Part shown: positions 18,340 through 28,431 of the stretch, piece after piece
Layout of the letters: each line of letters begins with the position of its first letter
Numbering within the stretch: position 1 is the first letter of the stretch
Assembly: GCF_013403955.1 (NCBI RefSeq)
Contig: NZ_JABFDG010000005.1
Span: 62,001 to 126,000, forward strand
DNA: 64,000 nt
Direction: 5' to 3'
Origin: Winogradskyella vidalii
Lineage (GTDB): Bacteria; Bacteroidota; Bacteroidia; Flavobacteriales; Flavobacteriaceae
The notes under the pieces: generated by a model
Told to the model about the DNA's origin: nothing
Seen by the model: only the letters and a program-made list of their open reading frames with translations
Databases searched by the model: none
Position numbers and translations under genes: made by a program

Positions 18340-19302
18340 ATGGATTATATACAACAAGCCTATAATTCACTACATGATTGGTGGCGATATGTCATAGGAA
18401 TAGTAGTCGTATTCTTCTTTTGGCAAGTTATAGGAATGATTCCTTTACTTATCTTCATTGGAATTGAAGTTTTGAATGGCGCAGACATGAGTGTGGCTAC
18501 AGATATTGCTTCTATGGCAAATTTATTAGGAAATAATTTATTTCTATTTTTAATGCTAATTTCATTTGCAGTAGGCTTGGTCGGTATTGTTTTAACATCA
18601 AAAGTACTACACAAACAATCATTTCTACAGCTAACAACAACAAGACCTAAAATAGATTGGAAACGATTTTGGTTCATTTTTATAATTTGGGCTATTTTCT
18701 CAATAGGGTCTACTTATTTGTCATTCTATTTAGCGCCAGAGGATTATGTTTTTAATTTAAATTTAAAGCCTTTTTTAATTCTCTGTGCTATAGTCGTTGT
18801 TTTTATTCCACTACAGACCAGTTTTGAAGAATATTTTTTAAGAGGTTATTTAATGCAAGGTTTTGGTGTGATAGTGAAAAATAGATGGTTTCCTTTACTG
18901 ATTACATCGCTTATTTTTGGGTTATTACATGGTTTTAATCCGGAAGTAGAAAAATTAGGGCCAATTATAATGGTCTTTTACATAGGCACAGGATTGCTCT
19001 TGGGAATCATGACTTTAATGGACGAAGGTTTAGAGCTCGCCTTAGGTTTTCATGCTGCCAATAATATGTTTGTAGCATTATTAGTGACTTCAGATTGGTC
19101 TGCTTTACAAACCGATGCATTACTAACCCATACTGCAGATCCAGCTAAAATGACTATAACTGAAATTGTGGCACCAGTATTAATCGTTTACCCTATATTG
19201 TTACTTATTCTTTCTAAAAAATACGGCTGGACTAACTGGAAAGCTAAATTATTTGGAAAAGTAACAGAGCCACCAAAAGAAGATTATAAAATAATTGAAT
19301 AG
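18340..19302 (+). CDS. CPBP-family intramembrane metalloprotease
   Basis: A 320-residue membrane protein with about eight hydrophobic segments. The CPBP (Abi) motifs are complete: EEYFLRG (EExxxR), then LLHGFNPE with the conserved His, and a third block FHAANN. Relatives are Rce1-like intramembrane proteases. It is embedded in the men operon between menC and menE with gaps of two bases on each side; why it belongs there is unknown. Confidence 0.9.
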   Translation: MDYIQQAYNSLHDWWRYVIGIVVVFFFWQVIGMIPLLIFIGIEVLNGADMSVATDIASMANLLGNNLFLFLMLISFAVGLVGIVLTSKVLHKQSFLQLTTTRPKIDWKRFWFIFIIWAIFSIGSTYLSFYLAPEDYVFNLNLKPFLILCAIVVVFIPLQTSFEEYFLRGYLMQGFGVIVKNRWFPLLITSLIFGLLHGFNPEVEKLGPIIMVFYIGTGLLLGIMTLMDEGLELALGFHAANNMFVALLVTSDWSALQTDALLTHTADPAKMTITEIVAPVLIVYPILLLILSKKYGWTNWKAKLFGKVTEPPKEDYKIIE

Positions 19303-19304
19303 AT

Positions 19305-20393
19305 ATGACACCAACATTCGACAAAGTACATAACCGTTTTAAATTTAATGGCCTTCATTTTAGTCATGAAGAATTAAAAGAAGTAGCCTACAGCCTTATA
19401 AAAGAAGGACAGCCTTACGAAAAAGTAACCGGTGATTTTTTAATCGATTGGTTAAATCATAAGGATTATTTAATTGTTACAACATCGGGGTCTACAGGTT
19501 CGCCTAAACAAATTAAATTACAAAAACAAGCCATGGTTAACTCAGCTATTGCTACAGGTAATTACTTTGGATTAGAGCCAGGAGACAAAGCTTTACATTG
19601 TTTGCCTAGCCATTTTATAGCAGGTAAAATGATGTTTGTTCGCGCTTTGGTTTTAGGTTTAGAAATCGATTTTGTAGAGCCAACTGCTCATCCTGTTTTT
19701 GACTATGAAAAGTCTTATGATTTTTGTGCTATGATTCCGCTTCAAGTAAAACATACCATTAATCATATTCATAATATGAAAACCATTATTGTTGGAGGTT
19801 CTAAAGTAACGAAGCCACTTCTTGAGCAAATTAAAAATTCTAAACCCAAATTTTACGAAACATACGGAATGACTGAAACAGTGACACATGTAGCTTTAAG
19901 GTCGTTAGAGTCTAAATCAGGAGATCAGGAATCGTATTTTAATGCTTTAGAAAATATTAAGTTTGAAGTGGATGAAAGAAGCTGTTTAGTGATTCATGCA
20001 CCAAATTTAGTCGCGGAAGAAACTTTAGTAACTAATGATATCGTTGACTTAGCATCAGAAACTAGTTTTAAACTCTTAGGACGTTTTGATAATGTGATTA
20101 ATTCAGGAGGTGTTAAATTATTCCCCGAACAGATTGAAGAAAAACTACAACCTATAATTGATGAACGTTTTATTTTAGCGGGGCAAGATGATGCGGAGTT
20201 AGGTGAAAAACTTATTTTAATTATTGAAAACCCAAGAGATTCTATTGAAAGCATAAATAATAGAATTAAGCATCTTAAGGGCTTGTCAAAGTTTGATGTT
20301 CCAAAAGCAATTTACACAACCAGTCAATTTGTAGAAACTGTGAATGGAAAAATTCAACGAGATAAAACGATTAAAGCTGCTTTAGGTAGTTAA
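19305..20393 (+). CDS. menE: o-Succinylbenzoate-CoA ligase (MenE)
   Basis: A 362-residue AMP-forming ligase. The P-loop is TTSGSTGSPKQIKLQ, the adenylate-binding block ETYGMTET, then GRFDNVINSGGVKLFPEQIE, and the C-terminal catalytic Lys in NGKIQRD. It is shorter than Bacillus MenE (about 480 residues), as is normal in Bacteroidota. Start is two bases after the CPBP gene. A strong terminator follows, so it ends the operon. Confidence 0.92.
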   Translation: MTPTFDKVHNRFKFNGLHFSHEELKEVAYSLIKEGQPYEKVTGDFLIDWLNHKDYLIVTTSGSTGSPKQIKLQKQAMVNSAIATGNYFGLEPGDKALHCLPSHFIAGKMMFVRALVLGLEIDFVEPTAHPVFDYEKSYDFCAMIPLQVKHTINHIHNMKTIIVGGSKVTKPLLEQIKNSKPKFYETYGMTETVTHVALRSLESKSGDQESYFNALENIKFEVDERSCLVIHAPNLVAEETLVTNDIVDLASETSFKLLGRFDNVINSGGVKLFPEQIEEKLQPIIDERFILAGQDDAELGEKLILIIENPRDSIESINNRIKHLKGLSKFDVPKAIYTTSQFVETVNGKIQRDKTIKAALGS

Positions 20394-20480
20394 CCGAACT
20401 CTATATAATTAGAGGTTTCATTAATTTAGGTAAACCATAAGGTAGCTTAGATTAGAGGTTATTAAAAAATGAGATAAAAG

Positions 20481-20508
20481 AAAAGCCATTACTCCTGTAA
20501 TGGCTTTT
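20481..20508. terminator. Bidirectional terminator between menE and the capsule operon
   Basis: A perfect 12-bp stem, AAAAGCCATTAC with GTAATGGCTTTT, and a four-base loop. A-rich and T-rich flanks on both sides let it serve menE on the plus strand and the wzc-like gene on the minus strand. Confidence 0.85.
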
Positions 20509-20540
20509 TATTTTTATAGGAAATCAGAAAAATTTAATAA

Positions 20541-22910
20541 TCACTTAGATTTCCAAAATTGATACCATTTTTTCTTTCGCTGTGGGTTATTACCATAACC
20601 GTAACCATAACCATAGCCGCCATAACCTTTTTTACCTAAGCTAACACCATTGAGTAGCATGGTTAATTTTGGTAATCTTTTTTCTTCGTATAATGGTTTT
20701 GCTACATGTTGCAGTAAGCGACTATCAATTTTATCGGCACTTACAACATAAATAAACATATCAGCCAACTTAGAAATTAGAAGTGTATCACTTACAATTC
20801 CAACAGCAGAGGTGTCTGCAATAATATAATCGTATTTTGAGTCAAAATGGTTAAGTAATTCTTCAACTCTGTCGCTCATTAATAATTCAGATGGATTTGG
20901 AGGAATCGTACCAGACGAAATAATATCTAAGAATTCAGTGTCTTTATGTTTTAATACGATTTCCTGTGGCTTAACAGATTTGTCTGCTAAATAATCTGAA
21001 AGTCCTTGACTAGGTTTCTCTTTAATATCAAGATATTCCAATATTTTAGGCACTCTAATATCTGTTTCTATTAAAAGTACAGATTTACCAGAATACGCAA
21101 TGGACATCGCTAAATTTGTACTTGTATGTGATTTACCCTCTTGTGGTACAGTGGAGGTTATAAATAGTTTTTTAGAGTGTCCTTTAATATCTCTTAACAT
21201 AAAATCTAAATTCGATTTTATAATTCTAAAAGCTTCTGCTTTAGGTGAGTAGTCGACTTTTTTTACCAATTTATGCTTTTTAGAAGTTTTAGGCACATCT
21301 CCTAAATAAGGGATGTCTAGTATACTCACTAAATCCTCTTTTTTATAAATCTTAGTATTTAATAAATCAGTGACATAAATAAATCCGATAGGAATACTCA
21401 AACCAAATAATATACAAGCAATATAAATCAACATCCCATTTGGAGCAACAGGCTTATGTGATGAGTGAGCACTATCAATAATTTTAGCATTAGGGGTATA
21501 CATGCCTAGTCTTATAGCTGACTCTTCTCGTTTTTCTAATAAATAAAGATAAAGACTTTCTTTTATATCTTGTTGTCTTTTAATGTCTCTAAACTGACGC
21601 TCTTTAGTTGGTGCAGAATAAAGTCGTCCTTGGATTCTTGCATTATCTCTATTTAAACTATTTAATGTCAGTTGCGAGGTTTCCTTCATGTTCTTTAACG
21701 AATTTTGAAGGTTGGTTTTTAATGAAGAAATTTGATCATTTAACTGAATGATAATTGGGTTTTGTTCAGAAGAATTTTTAAGGAGTCGATCTCGTTCCGC
21801 TACTAAGTCGTTATGACTTTTTATAACCTGTGCTGTATTTGCATCACCAATACCAATATTAGCAGGAAGTAAGTCGCTAGTTCTATTTTCACTACGAACT
21901 TCATCCTCTAAAAAAGAAATCATTTGTATATTATTGGTTGTAGCTGATATTTGTGTTTGTAATTGTTGACCACTTTGGAGATTAAGATCTGCTTGAGACC
22001 CTAAGGCAGTTAAATTATTATTTTTTTGTGCTGTTTCTGCTGTATAATCTACTTGTTCAAGCTCTACAGAAACCTGCTGAAGTCTATTGTTTATAAAGTC
22101 AGAAGTCGCTTTTACTACGGCTTCTTTATCTCTTAAAACATCGTTGTTATATTCTTTAATAACCTGATTTAAAAAGTCAACAGCTCTGTGTGAGTTACTT
22201 TCATTTAAACTTAATTTAAGGACACTAGATCCTTTGTCTGTCATTACATTTATTCTTCGTTGATAGCCATTTATTAACTTACTAATTGAAGTTATTGATA
22301 TTTTTAAGTTACTACCAATTTTAGGTGCATGTTTGTCGATATTGGGTGTTAATACCATATCTCCAAAACCTGTTTTTATACGGGCGCCAAATTTATAGGC
22401 TACACCTTCTTGTTCATCACGATCAATTAAGGATTTGCCTTTTTTTTCAAAGGCTAAAAATTCAGTCGCAGATTTCACCTTAATATACAAGGTGGTGTCT
22501 ACTTTATGTATGATTGAATCGCTAGCAAAAAAATTGATTTTTACAGGAGGGTTAGTATATATTTCTCGCTCAATGATACTTCCTTCTGTAAAATATCTAA
22601 CATTAAGATTTAATTGTTTGATGACGTTCTCAATTAACGTCCTAGATCTAAGAGTTTCAATTTCATCTTTAATTTTGTCAGTACCATTTGAGAACAATCC
22701 ATCGCTCGAAATTTCTTCGATAGATGGTAATTTATTAGACTGTTTTTCATCTCTTATTTTAATGGTTGCAGAGGCATTGTATTCATAAGTTGCATAACGC
22801 AGATAGGTGTAACCTAGAAATAATGCTATAATTACACAAAAGAGAATTGTTTTCCAATATGAAAAAAATAAGTCTACACTTTGTCTAACTTGATTAGGTT
22901 TTGTTTCCAT
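20541..22910 (-). CDS. Wzc-like polysaccharide co-polymerase / tyrosine autokinase
   Basis: A 789-residue inner-membrane protein: TM1 near residues 20-40, a periplasmic Wzz-type region with long coiled coils (about 250-470), TM2 near 500, then a cytoplasmic BY-kinase domain with Walker A-like VPQEGKSHTSTN, Walker A' LLIETDIRVP and Walker B IIADTSAVG. The C-terminus has a Gly/Tyr tail (repeated YGYG) that is likely the autophosphorylation cluster. It controls export and chain length of capsule or exopolysaccharide. It is the last gene of the operon. Confidence 0.92.
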   Translation of the reverse strand: METKPNQVRQSVDLFFSYWKTILFCVIIALFLGYTYLRYATYEYNASATIKIRDEKQSNKLPSIEEISSDGLFSNGTDKIKDEIETLRSRTLIENVIKQLNLNVRYFTEGSIIEREIYTNPPVKINFFASDSIIHKVDTTLYIKVKSATEFLAFEKKGKSLIDRDEQEGVAYKFGARIKTGFGDMVLTPNIDKHAPKIGSNLKISITSISKLINGYQRRINVMTDKGSSVLKLSLNESNSHRAVDFLNQVIKEYNNDVLRDKEAVVKATSDFINNRLQQVSVELEQVDYTAETAQKNNNLTALGSQADLNLQSGQQLQTQISATTNNIQMISFLEDEVRSENRTSDLLPANIGIGDANTAQVIKSHNDLVAERDRLLKNSSEQNPIIIQLNDQISSLKTNLQNSLKNMKETSQLTLNSLNRDNARIQGRLYSAPTKERQFRDIKRQQDIKESLYLYLLEKREESAIRLGMYTPNAKIIDSAHSSHKPVAPNGMLIYIACILFGLSIPIGFIYVTDLLNTKIYKKEDLVSILDIPYLGDVPKTSKKHKLVKKVDYSPKAEAFRIIKSNLDFMLRDIKGHSKKLFITSTVPQEGKSHTSTNLAMSIAYSGKSVLLIETDIRVPKILEYLDIKEKPSQGLSDYLADKSVKPQEIVLKHKDTEFLDIISSGTIPPNPSELLMSDRVEELLNHFDSKYDYIIADTSAVGIVSDTLLISKLADMFIYVVSADKIDSRLLQHVAKPLYEEKRLPKLTMLLNGVSLGKKGYGGYGYGYGYGNNPQRKKKWYQFWKSK

Positions 22911-22928
22911 AAGAGATAATAAATTATA

Positions 22929-23705
22929 CTATTTTATTAAGAATACAGCTAATATGGTTGTAAGTGTTCCTATTGCTGAAATTAAAACACCATTATTTTG
23001 ATTGTAAGTAGAAGATCTGACTTTAGCATTATTTTGTTCAACATAAATAACATCGTTTTGTTGCAAATAATAAACAGGTGAATTTACTACATTTATAGAT
23101 GTTAAATCAATATTGGCAAACTTCTTTTTGCCATCAACTTCTCTAATTAGCTTAACGTTATCTCGCTTACCAAATATAGTTAAATCGTTAGCGTAGCCTA
23201 ATGCTTCTAATAGAGTAACGCGTTCATCTTGCATAGTAAAAGTCCCTGGACTAGAGACTTCCCCAATGACTGTAACTGTAAAATTGGCTAGCCTAACATT
23301 AACGATAGGGTCTTTAGCCATAACTTTTATACGATCGACTAATAGGGTTGTTAATTCTTTACGAGTTAAACCTTCAACTTTAATAGTTCCTAATACTGGG
23401 AATTCAATATTACCTTCATAATCAACTAAATATGATTGTTGTTGTAAGGCACCTTGAGCACTTCTTAAATCGGTAGTATTATTTGAAACTACAGGAAGAT
23501 TAAAAGGCATTGCAGTAGTTGGATCTAAAGCAGACACATTAATAGTTAATATATCATCTGGTTTGTAAGTTAGTTGAATTGGCTCTGATGTAAACAATCC
23601 CTCTTCAAGTGGTTTATCTTGAAAATAAATGATGTTTTTTCTTGAAGCACAAGACGTAGCAGTAATTATTGCTAATATTGAGATGATAAGGAATCGTGTT
23701 TTCAT
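22929..23705 (-). CDS. Wza-like polysaccharide export lipoprotein
   Basis: A 258-residue lipoprotein (lipobox before Cys19 in TSCASRKN). A Poly_export domain follows (TYKPDDILTINVSALDP), then an SLBB-type block with VIGEVSSPGTFTM, and a C-terminal membrane segment (ISAIGTLTTILAVFLI). That terminal helix is a common Bacteroidota variant of the outer-membrane export channel. It lies 18 bases upstream of the Wzc-like gene on the minus strand. Confidence 0.92.
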   Translation of the reverse strand: MKTRFLIISILAIITATSCASRKNIIYFQDKPLEEGLFTSEPIQLTYKPDDILTINVSALDPTTAMPFNLPVVSNNTTDLRSAQGALQQQSYLVDYEGNIEFPVLGTIKVEGLTRKELTTLLVDRIKVMAKDPIVNVRLANFTVTVIGEVSSPGTFTMQDERVTLLEALGYANDLTIFGKRDNVKLIREVDGKKKFANIDLTSINVVNSPVYYLQQNDVIYVEQNNAKVRSSTYNQNNGVLISAIGTLTTILAVFLIK

Positions 23706-23739
23706 TTGTGTTTATTTATAAGTTGCAATACAGAATGTA

Positions 23740-25635
23740 TTATTTTTTTGTGTCCAATACTTCGTAAGTAGAATTATTAGAGATGTATTCTGGAATTAAT
23801 AACTTTATTGAAGATACTATTTCTAATGGTTGTGTCATTGAGTTCACAGATGTAAGCTTGTTAATTTGTTTTTCAACACTAACAATGTCAACATGTCTCG
23901 ATTTTGCAATCATTATTTTATCGTGATAGGTTTTTTTTGTGTTTTCACCATCTGCTAAAAGTTCTTCATATATCTTTTCTCCTGGTCTCAAACCTGTAAT
24001 TTTAATATCAATATCTTCAGGATAGCGAAGCCCAGAAAGAATAATCATATTCGTCGCTAAGTTAAAGATTTTAATAGGCTCTCCCATATCAAACACAAAA
24101 ATTTCACCGCCATTACCCATAGCTGCTGCTTCAAGAACTAGCTGACATGCTTCAGGAATAGTCATAAAATAACGTGTAATATCTTTGTGTGTAACCGTAA
24201 GTGGTCCCCCTTTTTCAATCTGTTTTTTAAATAAAGGGATTACAGAACCATTTGATCCTAAAACATTTCCAAATCTAGTGGTTATAAATTTAGTGTGTCC
24301 TTTACCTTTTAGACAAGTAGCGTAAAGCTCAGCAATTCGTTTTGTCGCTCCCATAACATTAGTAGGGTTGACAGCTTTGTCTGTTGAAATAAGAACAAAT
24401 TTATCAACGCTGTGTTTAACGGCAATATCAGCGACGTTTTTAGTGCCTCCAATGTTAACACTAACAGCTTCAAAAGGGTTGTTTTCCATTAAGGGAACGT
24501 GCTTATAAGCAGCGGCATGAAAAACAATTTTAGGTTTATATTGATTAAATATTTGATCGATTCTTGTTCTATTTCTAACATCGGCAACAATAGCATCAAT
24601 ATTTTCTAGCCCTTGCTGTCTAAACTCTTGTTGAATGTCATAAAGCGCAGACTCTGCATTATCTACAAGGATGAGTTGTTTGTAATTATACAGACTTACT
24701 TTTCTACAGATTTCACTACCAATAGAACCGGCCGCACCAGTGATTAAGATAACTTTATTATCGTATTGTTCTTCTAAATCTGGATTTTTAATGCTAATTG
24801 GGTCTCTTCCAAGAAGGTCTTCAATTTTAACTTCTTTAATTTGACCAACACTTAAATCACCATCAATCCAACTTTGAACTGGAGGTACAATCTTTACCTT
24901 AAGTCCTAAAGAAAAAAGATTACCTGTAATTTGAAGGAGTCTTGAAGGGTCTATATTTTGTATCGAAATTATAACCTCTTCAACATTATTCTTATTTATG
25001 AAGTCTTCATCAATGGAATCAATGCTGTAAACTTTGAGAAGGTTTATTTTTTTTCCAATTTTACGTTCATCATCATCAATAAAACCAACTACAGCAACAC
25101 CATTTTTAGTGTCATTTTGAATGGCATCATAAGTTAGCATTCCTGAATTTCCTGCGCCAAAAATTAGAACATTGGAAATCGATTGAAAATCTTGAGTAAT
25201 ATGATTGTATAGAGATTTAATGAATAATTTCGCACTAATAAGGAACAGTATATTTAATAATAAATGAATGTATATAATTGAACCAGAAATATTAAAAATA
25301 CTATCTTCTCCAAAATACTTTCTACTCATAAAAGTGCAGCATATAAGTAGGGTAGCTAAGATGTTGGCACCTATAATCAGGTTTACAATATCTTTGAAAC
25401 CTGTAAATCTAACAACACCTTTATAAGCTCCAACAGCAATGAGGCTCACTGCAGCAATGAGGATAACATAAGGAACTTGTTTTAATACAATGATAAAATC
25501 AAATTCTAGCGCAAAATTAAAACGAATTAAATACGCCATAAAAAATGTCACGACTACTATTGAGATGTCAAATAGTAAAACGAGCCATTTAGAAGCATAT
25601 TTCTCCGATATTTTATTTAGAAAACGGATTATCAT
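23740..25635 (-). CDS. UDP-sugar 4,6-dehydratase, membrane type (PglF/CapD/WbpM)
   Basis: A 631-residue protein: four N-terminal membrane segments (to about residue 135), a first Rossmann domain (VLIFGAGNSG), then the SDR domain with TGAAGSIGSE near residue 300, HAAAYKHVPLMENNP and STDKAVNPTNVMGATKR. It makes 4-keto-6-deoxy UDP-sugars, the substrate of the aminotransferase encoded just upstream. The four-base overlap with that gene supports one pathway, toward diacetyl-bacillosamine or a related sugar. Confidence 0.93.
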   Translation of the reverse strand: MIIRFLNKISEKYASKWLVLLFDISIVVVTFFMAYLIRFNFALEFDFIIVLKQVPYVILIAAVSLIAVGAYKGVVRFTGFKDIVNLIIGANILATLLICCTFMSRKYFGEDSIFNISGSIIYIHLLLNILFLISAKLFIKSLYNHITQDFQSISNVLIFGAGNSGMLTYDAIQNDTKNGVAVVGFIDDDERKIGKKINLLKVYSIDSIDEDFINKNNVEEVIISIQNIDPSRLLQITGNLFSLGLKVKIVPPVQSWIDGDLSVGQIKEVKIEDLLGRDPISIKNPDLEEQYDNKVILITGAAGSIGSEICRKVSLYNYKQLILVDNAESALYDIQQEFRQQGLENIDAIVADVRNRTRIDQIFNQYKPKIVFHAAAYKHVPLMENNPFEAVSVNIGGTKNVADIAVKHSVDKFVLISTDKAVNPTNVMGATKRIAELYATCLKGKGHTKFITTRFGNVLGSNGSVIPLFKKQIEKGGPLTVTHKDITRYFMTIPEACQLVLEAAAMGNGGEIFVFDMGEPIKIFNLATNMIILSGLRYPEDIDIKITGLRPGEKIYEELLADGENTKKTYHDKIMIAKSRHVDIVSVEKQINKLTSVNSMTQPLEIVSSIKLLIPEYISNNSTYEVLDTKK

Positions 25636-26756
25636 GTTACAAAATACGAATTTATAGCAGAAATAACCCTATTTAATTCGTCGTCAGTAAGGTTAGATCC
25701 ACTAGGTAAACAGAGTCCTTTTTCAAACAATTCGTCTGAAACACCATTAAGATAGCTTGGTGCATCTTTAAATACAGGCTGTTGATGCATAGGTTTCCAT
25801 AAAGGTCTCGATTCAATATTTTCTTTTTCTAAAGCTAACCTTAAACCCTCTCGTGTTTGTTTGGAATCTAATAAAATACAAGATAACCAACGGTTAGAAA
25901 AATAACCATCAGGTTCTGATAAAAATGAAACCTGAGTATGTTGTTTAAGGGCATTAATATAGAATTCGTAGTTAGAACGACGTTTGGCAACATGACTGTT
26001 TAAAATTGTCATTTGTCCACGGCCAATACCAGCAACAATATTAGACATTCTATAATTATAACCAATATGAGAATGTAAATAGTGTGGCGCGTTATCTCTT
26101 GCTTGTGTGGCTAAGAAAACAGCTTTTTCTTTGTCTTCTATAGATTTAGTAACTAAAGCACCACCTCCTGAAGTGGTTATAATTTTATTTCCATTAAATG
26201 AGAGAATAGAAAAGTCACCAAATGTTCCACAATTTTGGCCTTTGTATTGACTTCCTAAAGATTCGGCACTGTCTTCAACAATTGGTATATTATATTGTTT
26301 TGCTATCGTATTAATTTCATCAACCTTATAAGGCATTCCGTATAAGTGAACAGCAATAATTGCTTTAGGTGTTCTGCCTTTAGAAATTCTATCTTTTATT
26401 GCTATTTCCAGTTGCATAGGGCACATATTCCAGGTGTCTTCTTCACTATCTACAAAAACGGGAGTTGCACCTTGATAAGCAATTGGATTGGCAGAAGCAG
26501 AAAATGTTTTACTTTGGCATATAACTTCGTCACCAAGACCTACACCTAATAAAATAAGACTTAAATGTAATGCAGAGGTGCCAGATGCTAAAGCAGCAAC
26601 ATGTTTGTTGTCGTCAAGGTAAGATTCAAGATCTTTTTCAAAACCATTAACGTTTGGTCCTAACGGAGCTACCCAGTTAGAATCGAAAGCTTCTTTGATG
26701 TAAGGCTGTTCATTACCACTCATGTGTGGAGATGATAACCATATTTTTTTGTTCAT
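25632..26756 (-). CDS. DegT/DnrJ/EryC1-family sugar aminotransferase (PglE-like)
   Basis: A 374-residue PLP-dependent aminotransferase. Features are SGTSALHLSLILLGVG, the PLP aspartate in IPIVEDSAESLGSQYKG, and the Schiff-base Lys in SFNGNKIITTSGGG. It uses the keto-sugar made by the dehydratase encoded downstream. It is the first gene of the capsule operon as seen here; no glycosyltransferases or flippase lie in the window. Confidence 0.92.
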   Translation of the reverse strand: MNKKIWLSSPHMSGNEQPYIKEAFDSNWVAPLGPNVNGFEKDLESYLDDNKHVAALASGTSALHLSLILLGVGLGDEVICQSKTFSASANPIAYQGATPVFVDSEEDTWNMCPMQLEIAIKDRISKGRTPKAIIAVHLYGMPYKVDEINTIAKQYNIPIVEDSAESLGSQYKGQNCGTFGDFSILSFNGNKIITTSGGGALVTKSIEDKEKAVFLATQARDNAPHYLHSHIGYNYRMSNIVAGIGRGQMTILNSHVAKRRSNYEFYINALKQHTQVSFLSEPDGYFSNRWLSCILLDSKQTREGLRLALEKENIESRPLWKPMHQQPVFKDAPSYLNGVSDELFEKGLCLPSGSNLTDDELNRVISAINSYFVT

Positions 26757-27321
26757 AGGTTAATACTTTAAGTTAAGACCTAAAGGTTTTAATTATAGGT
26801 GATTGGGACCTGAATAATTAATGATAATTACAGTGCTAATATAAGTCCTTAAATATTAAAGAATGAAACAATAATATAATTTTACGATAAACTGTATATT
26901 TTACACGACATACCATTTTAGTGGTGATTTTAAACGTCAAAAAATCAGATAAAATGCAATTGTATTTTTATATTTTAGAGTTGTTTTTTTACTTATCATA
27001 TTTAATTATTGGACTTTTTTTTATAAAATTGATTAGTGTAAATCAAAGCTTTAGTTTTGTATTAGTCTGTTTTAATGGTTTTTACGATTCAAATGTTTTT
27101 TGTTTTTTCAAATTAGATTAAAATTCATTTTCTAATGATAAGTTATATTGAGTGGATGCGAACTCTAATTTTATAGTGTTTAATTAAGAGAGAACGGGGA
27201 TGATTTTAATTCATATAATTTATGTAAAGTTTGCTTAAATAGTGATAACAGACCATTGCTTTTTTATATTTGTGAAATTTGACAATGGATTTTGTGATAA
27301 CGTATAATTTTAAACTAAAAC
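26757..27321. other. Intergenic region, 565 bp, between divergent capsule operon and yheT-like gene
   Basis: No convincing gene. It is very AT-rich and likely holds the promoters of both divergent units. TATATTTG at 27265-27272 is an exact TAnnTTTG element for the yheT-like gene. A 66-codon frame at 26921-27121 has low-complexity Phe/Leu composition and is not called. Confidence 0.5.
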
Positions 27322-28275
27322 ATGCCAATATTAACCCCAACTTATAAACCTCCGTTTTGGGCAAAGAGAGGTTTTATTTCTACCGTTTTTTCAGGATTAG
27401 CTCGAAAAGTAGAAGGAGTCCAACAAACTAGAGAACGTATCACATTAAGTGACGGTGATTTTATGGATTTAGATTGGAGCTATGCATCACAAGAATCTAA
27501 AAAAATTATAATTCTACTTCATGGACTCGAAGGTCATGCGCAGCGCCCATACATCACAGGTACAGCAAAACTTTTCAATAACAACGGTATTGATGCTGTT
27601 GGTGTTAATTTTAGAGGATGTAGCGGAACACCTAATCTGTTATTTCGAAGTTACCATTCGGGAGCAACAGAAGATTTAGATGCTGTGGTTAAACACGTTT
27701 TGGCCAAAGGTAATTATCAGGAAATTTATATTAAAGGTATAAGCCTTGGAGCTAACATGGTTCTAAAATATGTTGGTGAAGGTAACGACTTAGCAAAAGA
27801 AATTAAAGCTGTAATAGCTGTTTCTGCACCTTGTGATTTAAGTGGTTCTTGTGGTGAATTACTTAGTTTAAAGAATAGGCATTATGCTATTCGTTTTTTA
27901 GGACATCTAAAAGATAAATTAAAGCCTAAAATCAATCAATTTCCTGAAAACATATCTATTAGCGATTTTAATTCAATTAAAACTTTAAAAGATTTTGACG
28001 ATATTTACACAGCTAAAGCACATGGCTTTAAGAATGCTTTAGATTACTACGAAAAGTCTAGTTGCTTACAGTTTCTGCCAAATATTAAAGTGCCATCGCT
28101 TATCATTAATGCGCTTAATGATTCTTTTTTATCAGCAAAATGTTATCCGGTTAAAGAAGCAAAGCAAAATCCTAATATCTTTTTAGAGATGCCAAAACAT
28201 GGTGGTCATGTTGGATTTGTAAATAAAAAGAATGTTTATTATAACGAACAACGTGCTTTGGAGTTTGTTAATTAA
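27322..28275 (+). CDS. YheT-like alpha/beta hydrolase
   Basis: A 317-residue hydrolase of the YheT/ABHD1-3 type. PFWAKRGFISTVFSG near the N-terminus, LLHGLEGHAQRPY (oxyanion region), nucleophile elbow GISLGANMVLKYVGE, likely Asp in NALNDSFL, and His in KHGGHVGFV are all visible. The substrate is unknown, probably a lipid ester. The last 20 codons recur as a decayed copy at 42295-42402 after comM. Confidence 0.9.
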   Translation: MPILTPTYKPPFWAKRGFISTVFSGLARKVEGVQQTRERITLSDGDFMDLDWSYASQESKKIIILLHGLEGHAQRPYITGTAKLFNNNGIDAVGVNFRGCSGTPNLLFRSYHSGATEDLDAVVKHVLAKGNYQEIYIKGISLGANMVLKYVGEGNDLAKEIKAVIAVSAPCDLSGSCGELLSLKNRHYAIRFLGHLKDKLKPKINQFPENISISDFNSIKTLKDFDDIYTAKAHGFKNALDYYEKSSCLQFLPNIKVPSLIINALNDSFLSAKCYPVKEAKQNPNIFLEMPKHGGHVGFVNKKNVYYNEQRALEFVN

Positions 28276-28431
28276 TATTTTCTAATTGACTTACAATTTC
28301 ATTTTGGTACTAAAAATGCACTAGAAACTATCTAAACTAAATTTAGGTTTTAAAAGCATTCTATGTAATTAAAGAAAATAGCTTTAATACCTTTCAAAAA
28401 TATCACTTTGATAAGGTGCTATGTTATAATA

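Noticed and set aside
26921..27121. 66-codon frame upstream of yheT
   Set aside because: Phe/Leu/Ser-rich low-complexity translation of AT-rich intergenic DNA, with no recognisable domain.
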